This document shows positions 7,374-13,291 of a stretch of 13,406 nucleotides of DNA, in pieces; the first letter of the stretch is position 1; every line of letters starts with the position of its first letter. Position numbers and translations under genes: made by a program. The DNA is from Bacteroidales bacterium UBA3724 (GTDB taxonomy: Bacteria > Bacteroidota > Bacteroidia > Bacteroidales > P3), in contig DFHL01000134.1 in the NCBI GenBank assembly GCA_002371315.1, forward strand, positions 1 to 13,406, written 5' to 3'. The notes beneath the pieces were generated by a model. It was not told the DNA's origin. It searched no databases and saw only the letters and a list, made by a program, of their open reading frames with translations.

Positions 7374-7429
7374 CTTTCCGTTTTCCGCTTTCCGTTTTCC
7401 GTTTTCCGTTCTCCGCTTTCCGCTTTCCG
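7374..7429 (-). repeat. 7-base tandem repeat between TM1266 gene and hydG
   Basis: Eight uninterrupted 7-base units of YTTTCCG (one with a T-to-C change) fill 7374-7429. In the mRNA sense this is CGGAAAR repeated eight times, a purine-rich tract. It starts only six bases beyond the upstream stop codon. Confidence 0.9.
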
Positions 7430-7434
7430 CTTCC

Positions 7435-7683
7435 TCAGCTTGCCTTGGTCACGACGGCTTTGCTTTCGACACCGGCGATGCGGCCCAGTCGGCCCGTCAG
7501 GGCATTGATGCGGTCGACGCTGCCCTCGACAATAAGCGAAATCACCGCCACAGCGCGCTGCTGAAACGGCAACCCTTGCCGACAAAGAATGATGTCGGAA
7601 TAGTCCGAAATGATTGGATTGATAAGTGCCGACTGACTGCGGTCGGCCACGAGAATTGTTATTGTTCCTATTCTCTTTTCCAT
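7435..7683 (-). CDS. TM1266-family iron-only hydrogenase system putative regulator
   Basis: This 82-residue protein is a stand-alone ACT/NikR-C-like ferredoxin fold. The order EKRIGTITILVADR, then ISDYSDIILCRQGLPF, AVAVISLIVEGSVDRINALTGRLGRIAGV, and a short basic tail, matches the TM1266 family, named after a Thermotoga protein and usually encoded beside [FeFe]-hydrogenase maturation genes. It has no DNA-binding domain; a role in sensing or regulating hydrogenase assembly is inferred from context in the family, not shown. It is the first gene of the transcript with hydG. The ATG at 7683 is the only sensible start and is preceded by a leader of about 100 bases. Confidence 0.88.
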   Translation of the reverse strand: MEKRIGTITILVADRSQSALINPIISDYSDIILCRQGLPFQQRAVAVISLIVEGSVDRINALTGRLGRIAGVESKAVVTKAS

Positions 7684-7793
7684 CAGGGTTCAAGTGCCTG
7701 TGGTCCACAAGGAACCGTTTTTAGCGCAGGCAATACGCTTTTGGATTAGATTTACAATAAATTACGTCGCTCAACACTTTCGAAACGACGATG

Positions 7794-7801
7794 CAAAGAT
7801 A
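7794..7801 (-). promoter_or_regulatory. -7 box of the TM1266-hydG operon
   Basis: The minus strand reads TATCTTTG followed by CA, an exact Bacteroidetes -7 box, about 110 bases before the ATG at 7683. No TTTG is found at the expected -33 distance, which may mean an activator is needed. Confidence 0.7.
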
Positions 7802-8054
7802 AGAACTATTTTTGGAACGGAGAAGAAATCCGACAAAATTTATTTCAAAAAAAATCTTCAGTTCATTGCATTTCTGACAAATAGTTTTCGGAACAAACAT
7901 ACCGCCAAAGACAAATCCAGCAACATACCCATCTGGAAAAACAGAAAAACGGCACATTTCGATTCACCGCAAAAGCCACTTGCAGGAGTACCAATCCACA
8001 GGTGGCGCACAGGCATTGTTTTGGATATGCCAATTGCGGCAATGCCAGCCCGAC

Positions 8055-8196
8055 GCGCTGCACCCGCTCCGCCATTTCGACCATCGTTCAACCATCGTTT
8101 AACCATCGTTTAACCATTTAAAATGGTTAAACAATGGTCGAACGATGGTTGAACAATGGTTAAACAATGGTCGAAGTGCCAGTGCGGGTGGCGCGC
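8055..8196. repeat. Large inverted repeat built on an 11-base unit
   Basis: Around a centre at 8120, bases 8076-8119 pair with 8121-8164 over 44 positions with four mismatches and two wobbles. Each arm is made of 11-base units: three of pattern nnACCATCGTT on the left plus a truncated central one, and four of pattern AACnATGGTnn on the right plus a truncated central one. Outside these, 8055-8083 and 8168-8196 are also complementary (23 of 29 positions), offset by exactly one 11-base unit, so the right arm has one extra copy. There is no T-run and no transposase gene nearby. Confidence 0.88.
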
Positions 8197-8309
8197 AAAA
8201 GGGCACAAGATGGGGTGTCGCGACTTGAAAGCGGATTTTTAACATTTATTTTTTGTGACATTTTGCATTTTTCTGCGTTATATTAGTGAAACAAAAAAAA
8301 ATCAACACT

Positions 8310-8771
8310 ATGAAACCAACAGTTAAATTGGCCGCCGCCACAATCATCGTCGCAGCGCTGTGGGCCTGCGAAAAAGAGAACAACTCATCGCCATTCATTT
8401 CTGACGTCAAAACGTCGGACTGCCACACCAGCACCGACAAACTGGCTGCAAAGGATATGACAACCGACTCCATCGTCTATTCGTGGGCGAGCGATGGCAA
8501 CTCACTGCAAATCACTCACTACAATATGATGCTCGACTGCGGGGAGCAGAACATCACAACCACTGTCGAAACAGAAGGCAACGTCGTGACCGTGGTTGAG
8601 CACGTGGGCGAGCAGGGCTTGACCAACTGCATCTGCCTTTACGACAACTCGTTCACGATCAACGACCTTCCGCAAGGCGAGTTCACGCTGAGAATCAAAG
8701 TGGAAAGCATATTCGCCGGCACTCCACATCTGACAACGGTATTCGAAGAGACAATCACACATCAGAATTAA
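8310..8771 (+). CDS. Small lipoprotein, probably surface-exposed
   Basis: The 153-residue product starts with a lipoprotein signal (MKPTVKLAAATIIVAALWAC) with the lipidated Cys at residue 20 and lipobox LWAC. Just after it comes EKENN, partly resembling the K-(D/E) lipoprotein export signal that sends Bacteroidetes lipoproteins to the cell surface. The mature part looks like a beta-sandwich: two Cys (about 75 and 110), an LxLRIKV-like end strand, and a TFTINDLPQGEFTLRIKVES segment like fibronectin III or Ig-like domains. I do not recognise a family. The ATG at 8310 is preferred to an in-frame GTG at 8286, as the signal peptide begins there. The next lipoprotein starts ten bases downstream, so they share an operon with the sigma/anti-sigma pair. 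Confidence 0.75.
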   Translation: MKPTVKLAAATIIVAALWACEKENNSSPFISDVKTSDCHTSTDKLAAKDMTTDSIVYSWASDGNSLQITHYNMMLDCGEQNITTTVETEGNVVTVVEHVGEQGLTNCICLYDNSFTINDLPQGEFTLRIKVESIFAGTPHLTTVFEETITHQN

Positions 8772-8781
8772 CAGCAGTATT

Positions 8782-9681
8782 ATGAAACGGATTAATCTTT
8801 TTCTCGTACCGCTCCTTATTTTGGTGGCAGGATGCAATCCGCAGCATTACACCGACGGCGAACAGAATGCCTTTGAGGGCCGTTATTCCCCCTCGCTGCC
8901 GATTACGGGGATGGTGCACGAAATATATGAAGTGGGCGAATTTGGCACAACCGACAGGACCGTCAACGACGTTTGGACGTGGAACCGCGACCGGCAGCTG
9001 GTTACGGTGCACTACGGCAATGGCAATTACGATGGCATCCAAAGCCCCATCTACGACACCTACCACTACAACAGCAACGGCCGGATAGACAGCATTGTAT
9101 ATCATAGCGACACCGAGGCTCAGCGCACATTCAAATTCCACTACGCCAACGGTCTGCTGCAGCGCATCACCTACGCCTTCGGCCAGGGAAACCAGATTCG
9201 CAGCACCGAATTCCGCTACTCCGACGGCAGCCGGTATCCCTACGCAATAGTGCTCGTACAACCCGTAGCGGACTGGCTCCGTGACATTTACCATACCGAC
9301 ACACTCGTGCAATGCTGGACGCTGCAGTGGAACGACGGCAATCTGGTACGCGCCGCAGCCGATTCGATGGCTCATTATTGCACCGGAATAAACCACATCG
9401 ACTACCAGTACGACAACCACTACAACCCCCTGCAAGGGCACTTTACATCAAATTCTATCTTTGAGAACAGATTTATCGACAACCCCACCTTCCTAAGCCG
9501 GAACAATATGATTCAGAGTACCGTATACAGTTCAATTCCTACCACAAACAACTGGGTCTACCAATACCGCAGCAACGACGGCTACCCGCTCAGCGTAACA
9601 TACACGAATTATACCGCTTACTACTCTACCATCAACATTACCACCACTTTCCAATACGGCGAACCTTTTATGGATGAATAG
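8782..9681 (+). CDS. Lipoprotein with YD-repeat-like strands (DUF4595-like)
   Basis: This is a 299-residue lipoprotein: the signal MKRINLFLVPLLILVAGC puts the lipidated Cys at residue 18. The mature part repeats strand pairs of the type 'aromatic-x-aromatic, x, N/D-G, hydrophobic-x-x-I-x-Y' (WNRDRQLVTVHYGNG, YHYNSNGRIDSIVYHSD, FHYANGLLQRITYAFG, FRYSDGSRYPYAIVL, YQYRSNDGYPLSVTYTNY). Such stacked beta-hairpins occur in Bacteroidales DUF4595 lipoproteins and distantly in YD/RHS repeats. No catalytic motif is visible; a binding or structural role at the envelope is a guess. Its TAG stop (9679-9681) is followed in the same frame, without another stop, by the sigma factor sequence. Confidence 0.75.
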   Translation: MKRINLFLVPLLILVAGCNPQHYTDGEQNAFEGRYSPSLPITGMVHEIYEVGEFGTTDRTVNDVWTWNRDRQLVTVHYGNGNYDGIQSPIYDTYHYNSNGRIDSIVYHSDTEAQRTFKFHYANGLLQRITYAFGQGNQIRSTEFRYSDGSRYPYAIVLVQPVADWLRDIYHTDTLVQCWTLQWNDGNLVRAAADSMAHYCTGINHIDYQYDNHYNPLQGHFTSNSIFENRFIDNPTFLSRNNMIQSTVYSSIPTTNNWVYQYRSNDGYPLSVTYTNYTAYYSTINITTTFQYGEPFMDE

Positions 9682-9750
9682 CCTCATAGCACCCCAACCG
9701 ACATAAATACAGAACGATTCATACAGGACATCGTATCGCTGCAACCGACT

Positions 9751-10209
9751 ATGAAACAGACGGCTGCGGCGATACTGCACGACGACGACCTTGCCAACGA
9801 CGCCGTGCAGGACACCTTTGTGCGTCTGTGGCGTATGCGGTGGCGGCTGGGACTGATGAAGGACCCGCAGGGCTATTCCATACGCACCCTGCGCAACCTG
9901 TGCATCGATATGCTGCGCCGCGAAAAACAGCGTCAAAAGGATCTGGAGGCCGCCGCAACGGAAATGCACAGCCGACAATATGAAGAAGACCCTGACAATG
10001 CAGAGCAGCGCTTCCGCCAGGTGGAAAAGGCCATCACCGCCCTGCCACAACAACAGCAGCAGATAATAGAAATGAAATACATAAAGCAACTGTCAATCCG
10101 CGAGATAGCACAGCAGACGGGACTAAGCGAGACCAACATCACGACACAGCTGAGCCGTGCCTACGCCTCGCTCAGAGACAACCTTCAAAACACTATCAAC
10201 GAACAATGA
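9751..10209 (+). CDS. ECF RNA polymerase sigma factor, probably ECF21-type
   Basis: The 152 codons from the first ATG encode sigma region 2 (about 1-62; LANDAVQDTFVRLWRMRW, the core-binding and -10 recognition helices) and region 4 (about 84-147; ITALPQQQQQIIEMKYIKQLSIREIAQQTGLSETNITTQLSRA, a helix-turn-helix for the -35 element). Bacteroidetes sigma factors of this size beside a membrane-anchored partner belong to the ECF21 type. The true start is unclear. Codons 9703-9750 read INTERFIQDIVSLQPT, the expected first helix of region 2, but contain no ATG, GTG or TTG; the candidate is the ATA at 9703. The 3' end overlaps the downstream anti-sigma start by four bases (ATGA), the mark of translational coupling. 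Confidence 0.9.
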   Translation: MKQTAAAILHDDDLANDAVQDTFVRLWRMRWRLGLMKDPQGYSIRTLRNLCIDMLRREKQRQKDLEAAATEMHSRQYEEDPDNAEQRFRQVEKAITALPQQQQQIIEMKYIKQLSIREIAQQTGLSETNITTQLSRAYASLRDNLQNTINEQ

Positions 10210-11354
10210 AACAGGACGATATAGAGAAAATACTTCAACAGTACGGCGAGGACAAGCGGCAACAGCAACAAATTGCCGACAACCTGCACCGTATGGCTCA
10301 GCGACAGTCGCGGCGGCGCATCGGCATCGCAGGTGTCGCGGTACTGCTGCTATGCGTCACCCTGACCATACGCAACCTGTCGCAACAGCAAGGCTCCGAA
10401 CCAATTATTGTCGCGACGCAAAAGGTATCCACACCAAAAACAGAGGCCGTCCCCTATCCCACAAGCGAAATCCCTCATTCAGAAACGCCACATCACAGCA
10501 AGCCACGAGGAAAAGAAATATTTCATCTTCCAGCTAACGACAACACGCTGGCCGAAAGCAACCTAACTGACAACACTCCCCTATTCGATACGGCAGAACC
10601 GCAAAGCGACATCGCTGCCGCAATGCCGACGAAAAGCGGGAACACCGACACTCTCCCACATACGACAGAACTGATAAATACAGTGCCCCTCCCGAATGCA
10701 ATTGCAAGCGCCGCACCAATAAAAACAGACAACGAAAACCGATTCAGCTTAATATCGTCGATCAACGCCTCGGCCGTGTCGAGTGGCAGCATCGGCTATG
10801 CGGAAGGAATTATGACTAATGAAATCCTTTCCAACGTAGGCGAAACATTCAGTTCCATCAATCCCGACTTTTCTTTGTCGGCCAACTTTGGAGCCTCCTA
10901 TGCCATAGCAAGCACGCGCAGCAGTCGCCTCGATGTCGGCGTGTCGTTCAGCGGACACCTGCAGCAAGGCACAATCAGTGATTACACCGTCGGCGTGACG
11001 GATAACGGTTACACAAACGACGGCGAAACACAGTATTACTTGTCGAACAAGGAGCACTCCTACAGTTCCTTCGACCTTTTCGCAAACATCCCCATCACAT
11101 TGAATTTCTTTCCTTTGGGCAAGGAGCGAACCGGATGGAGCCTCAACATAACCCCAGCCCACAGCATCGTCCGCACGCATACACAAGGCGCATCCGCGGC
11201 CAACCCCTTCGTCGTGAACCCTTGGAAACTCAATGTCGGCCTTGGCATCGTCCTGCCCCGCAAGGTGATACGCCGAGTTGGAGTAACCGCCAACCTGCTG
11301 CCGCTCTACGCCTCACGTTCGATACACGAGATTGGCTTCGAAATCGGTTTCTGA
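10206..11354 (+). CDS. Predicted dual membrane-spanning anti-sigma factor (Dma-like)
   Basis: The 382-residue protein has four parts. Residues 1-37 are a short charged helical head (DDIEKILQQYGEDKRQQQQIADNLHRM), the likely sigma-binding segment. Residues 39-55 are one hydrophobic helix preceded by QRQSRRR, giving an N-in topology. Residues 57-178 are a Ser/Thr/Pro/Asn-rich, apparently disordered linker. Residues 179-382 are alternating beta strands (FSLSANFGASYAIAS, RLDVGVSFSGHL, SFDLFANIPITLNFF, WKLNVGLGIVL, IHEIGFEIGF) ending in Phe, as in outer-membrane barrels. This is the architecture described for Dma anti-sigma factors of Bacteroides thetaiotaomicron, which pair with ECF21 sigma factors and affect vesicle formation. 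A plain porin-like barrel with an unusual signal anchor is the alternative; the ATGA overlap with the sigma gene argues for the pair. The signal it senses is unknown. Confidence 0.8.
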   Translation: MKQDDIEKILQQYGEDKRQQQQIADNLHRMAQRQSRRRIGIAGVAVLLLCVTLTIRNLSQQQGSEPIIVATQKVSTPKTEAVPYPTSEIPHSETPHHSKPRGKEIFHLPANDNTLAESNLTDNTPLFDTAEPQSDIAAAMPTKSGNTDTLPHTTELINTVPLPNAIASAAPIKTDNENRFSLISSINASAVSSGSIGYAEGIMTNEILSNVGETFSSINPDFSLSANFGASYAIASTRSSRLDVGVSFSGHLQQGTISDYTVGVTDNGYTNDGETQYYLSNKEHSYSSFDLFANIPITLNFFPLGKERTGWSLNITPAHSIVRTHTQGASAANPFVVNPWKLNVGLGIVLPRKVIRRVGVTANLLPLYASRSIHEIGFEIGF

Positions 11355-11394
11355 CAATTCAACTGCCATAAAGACAGAGTTATGCAAATTATTT

Positions 11395-11425
11395 TTCTTT
11401 CATTGAAGAAAAATGTGTATCTTTG
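11395..11425 (+). promoter_or_regulatory. Promoter of the crotonase-dehydrogenase operon
   Basis: TATCTTTG at 11418-11425 is an exact -7 box, followed by CA. A TTTC at 11394-11397, 20 bases upstream, is a near -33 element. The transcript would start near 11432, leaving a leader of about 16 bases. A 9-bp AT-rich hairpin (11391-11399 with 11406-11414) overlaps the -33 to -7 spacer and could end the upstream operon or influence this promoter. Confidence 0.75.
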
Positions 11426-11447
11426 CATCCACAAACTTTAAGACAAT

Positions 11448-12227
11448 ATGAATTATCAATATTTGAAACTTGCTGAAAATGGTGCTGTTTGCACCGTTGC
11501 CATCAGCGCCCCCAAGAGCCTCAACGCCCTCAACTCGACCATTCTTGGCGAACTTGAGGATTTCGTCGACCACCTGGACTGCAACAAATACCGCTGCCTT
11601 ATCGTCACCGGCGACGGCGAAAAATCATTCGTGGCCGGAGCCGACATCAAAGAGATGGCCGACCTCGATGTAGCTCAAGGAGAGACCTTTGGAGCAAAGG
11701 GAGCCCGTGTGTTCCGCAAAATCGAGACGCTGCCAATCCCCGTCATCGCCGCCGTCAACGGCTTCGCCCTGGGTGGAGGCTGCGAGCTGGCAATGGCCTG
11801 CGACATACGCATCTGCAGCAGCAATGCCCGCTTCGGCCAGCCTGAGGTTGGTCTGGGCATCATCCCCGGATTCAGCGGCACGGTGCGTATGGCCCGCTTA
11901 GTGGGTATGGGCATCGCCAAAGAACTCATATTCAGTGGCCGCACGATGAAGGCCGACGAGGCTCTGCGCATCGGACTGGTCAACGCCGTCTACGAGCCCG
12001 CCGAGTTGATGGACAAGGCCCGCGAGATGGCCGAGCGCATCGCCGCCAACGCCCCCATCGCCGTGCGCTACGCCAAGCAGTGCATCAACAATGAATACGA
12101 TATGCCTGCCGACGAGGCAATAGCCTACGAGAGCAAGATGTTCGGCCAGTGCTTTGCCACCGAGGACCAGAAGAATGGTATGCAAGCCTTCATCAACAAA
12201 GGCAAATGCGAATTCCAGGGAAAGTAA
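11448..12227 (+). CDS. crt: Enoyl-CoA hydratase/crotonase, probable 3-hydroxybutyryl-CoA dehydratase
   Basis: Crotonases hydrate or dehydrate short enoyl-CoA / 3-hydroxyacyl-CoA in the cytoplasm. The 259-residue length fits. The oxyanion-hole segments are AGADIKEM (63-70) and GFALGGGCELA (105-115); both catalytic glutamates are present, E113 in GGCELAMACD and E133 in FGQPEVGLGIIPG. The sequence most resembles clostridial Crt, which dehydrates 3-hydroxybutyryl-CoA to crotonyl-CoA in butyrate formation, but other short-chain hydratases look alike. The neighbouring hbd-like gene, 77 bases downstream, makes this substrate, so the pair forms two consecutive steps. A good promoter lies directly upstream. 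Confidence 0.92.
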   Translation: MNYQYLKLAENGAVCTVAISAPKSLNALNSTILGELEDFVDHLDCNKYRCLIVTGDGEKSFVAGADIKEMADLDVAQGETFGAKGARVFRKIETLPIPVIAAVNGFALGGGCELAMACDIRICSSNARFGQPEVGLGIIPGFSGTVRMARLVGMGIAKELIFSGRTMKADEALRIGLVNAVYEPAELMDKAREMAERIAANAPIAVRYAKQCINNEYDMPADEAIAYESKMFGQCFATEDQKNGMQAFINKGKCEFQGK

Positions 12228-12274
12228 ATGCGTTAATGTGTGAGTAGATACGCAGAAAAAGACTAACGAATTAA

Positions 12275-12306
12275 CAAATTATCAAATTATCAAATTAATA
12301 AATTAT
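12275..12306 (+). repeat. 8-base AT-rich tandem repeat ahead of the dehydrogenase start
   Basis: Four 8-base units near CAAATTAT run at 12275-12282, 12283-12290, 12291-12298 and 12299-12306. The last two are diverged by one or two bases and the final one ends within the ATG at 12305. It gives an unstructured A/T-rich ribosome entry region, typical of Bacteroidetes leaders. Confidence 0.75.
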
Positions 12307-13141
12307 GAAAATCTACGTTATCGGAACCGGCACTATGGCCAAAGGCATCGTCAAAGCCTTCGCCGCCAAGATGCCCGTAGTTATGAAGAGCCGTACCCAG
12401 GCCAGCCTTGACAAGGCTATGGGTTCAATCGCTAAATCGTATGCCAAACTCGTCGAGAAAGGCAAGATGACTCAGGAGGCCGTCGATGCCCTGCTGAAGA
12501 ACATCACCACCACCACCGACTACGCCACCTTCGCCGATGCCGACCTCGTCATCGAGGCCGCCGTCGAAGAGATGCAGCTCAAGAAAGATGTCTTCACCGA
12601 GCTCGACAAAATCTGCAAGCCCGAAGCCATCTTCGCCACCAACAGCAGCTCGCTGAGCATCACCGAAATAGCCGCCTGCACCAGCCGTCCGGCCCAGTTC
12701 ATCGGTATGCACTTCTTCAACCCCGCCGACCGAATGGCCCTGGTTGAGGTGATCCGCGGCCAGCTGACCAGTGACGCCGTCTGCAAGTGCGTCGTCGACC
12801 TCGCTACCGAAATCGGCAAGCAGCCCGTCGAGGTGAAGGAAGCCCCCGGCTTTGTCGTCAACCGCATCCTCATCCCGATGATCAACGAGGCCATTGGCAT
12901 CCTGGCCGACGGTATCGCTACCGCCGAGGACATCGACAAATGTATGATGCTCGGTGCCAACCACCCGATGGGACCCCTGGCCCTGGCCGACCTTATCGGC
13001 AACGATGTCAACCTGGCAATTATGGAAGTCCTCTACAAAGAGTTCGGCGATCCAAAGTACCGTCCTCACCCGCTGCTGCGCAAGATGGTCCGCGCCGGTC
13101 TCCTTGGCCGCAAAACCGGCGAAGGCTTCTACAAATATTGA
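12305..13141 (+). CDS. hbd: 3-hydroxybutyryl-CoA dehydrogenase
   Basis: This 278-residue 3-hydroxyacyl-CoA dehydrogenase interconverts acetoacetyl-CoA and 3-hydroxybutyryl-CoA with NAD(P)H. The N-terminal Rossmann loop is GTGTMAKG (7-14). The catalytic residues of the family are in place: S114-S117 in TNSSSLSI, H136 in GMHFFNPADRM, E148 in LVEVIRG and N186 in APGFVVNRILIPMINEA. The C-terminal dimer domain has NHPMGPLALADLIGNDV and ends in LGRKTGEGFYKY, as in clostridial Hbd. The Rossmann loop has Ala where most relatives have a Gly (GxMAKGI), and the N-terminus is trimmed by a few residues before the second strand. With the crotonase it covers the middle of the butyrate (or reverse, oxidative) pathway; thiolase, butyryl-CoA dehydrogenase and EtfAB are not in the window. 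A terminator follows. Confidence 0.93.
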   Translation: MKIYVIGTGTMAKGIVKAFAAKMPVVMKSRTQASLDKAMGSIAKSYAKLVEKGKMTQEAVDALLKNITTTTDYATFADADLVIEAAVEEMQLKKDVFTELDKICKPEAIFATNSSSLSITEIAACTSRPAQFIGMHFFNPADRMALVEVIRGQLTSDAVCKCVVDLATEIGKQPVEVKEAPGFVVNRILIPMINEAIGILADGIATAEDIDKCMMLGANHPMGPLALADLIGNDVNLAIMEVLYKEFGDPKYRPHPLLRKMVRAGLLGRKTGEGFYKY

Positions 13142-13161
13142 TTGTAGACAATACCAAAATC

Positions 13162-13192
13162 AAAAAAGGAATCCATATGGGTTCCTTTTTTT
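13162..13192 (+). terminator. Rho-independent terminator of the crt-hbd operon
   Basis: A 13-bp stem (13162-13174 with 13179-13191, one wobble) closes on a four-base ATAT loop and ends in a seven-T run. The A-run on the other strand could let it act in both directions. It lies 20 bases after the hbd stop. Confidence 0.9.
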
Positions 13193-13198
13193 GTTTTA

Positions 13199-13229
13199 TT
13201 TGTCGGTTCAAAAATATTTCGTATCTTTG
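13199..13229 (+). promoter_or_regulatory. Consensus Bacteroidetes promoter without a visible gene
   Basis: TTTG at 13199-13202, a 19-base spacer, and TATCTTTG at 13222-13229 form the best promoter match in the window. The expected start is near 13236. No plus-strand gene follows before the window ends; the transcript would run antisense into the histidine kinase gene. Confidence 0.75.
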
Positions 13230-13291
13230 CATTGAATTTTGACAATCAAATTCTTACAAATATATTCCCAACATCACCGGAACCGTGATAA

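Larger units (their letters stand above)
7684..8309. other. Gene-free spacer between the hyd and lipoprotein operons
   Basis: I find no convincing gene in these 626 bases. Short open frames on both strands lack family features, and the frames over the inverted repeat are produced by that repeat. The spacer holds the hyd leader (7684-7785), the hyd promoter (7794-7801), an AT-rich stretch without recognisable content (7802-8054), the large inverted repeat (8055-8196), and the AT-rich approach to the lipoprotein gene (8197-8309). In that approach TATATTAG at 8279-8286 is a one-mismatch -7 box without a well-spaced -33 element. Confidence 0.7.

Noticed and set aside
7687..7722. Plus-strand hairpin plus five T in the TM1266 leader, terminator- or tRNA-like at first sight
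   Set aside because: The 5-bp stem with a large loop is weak, no plus-strand gene precedes it, and no tRNA cloverleaf can be folded.
7694..8113. 139-codon plus-strand open frame in the large spacer
   Set aside because: It crosses the minus-strand hyd promoter and the inverted repeat, shows no domain or signal peptide, and has no leader or promoter of its own.
7331..8196. Possible CRISPR array
   Set aside because: Units are 7, 9 and 11 bases without spacers, and no cas genes are present.
8755..9441. 228-codon minus-strand open frame over the second lipoprotein
   Set aside because: It is a shadow; the plus-strand gene has a clear lipoprotein signal and operon spacing.
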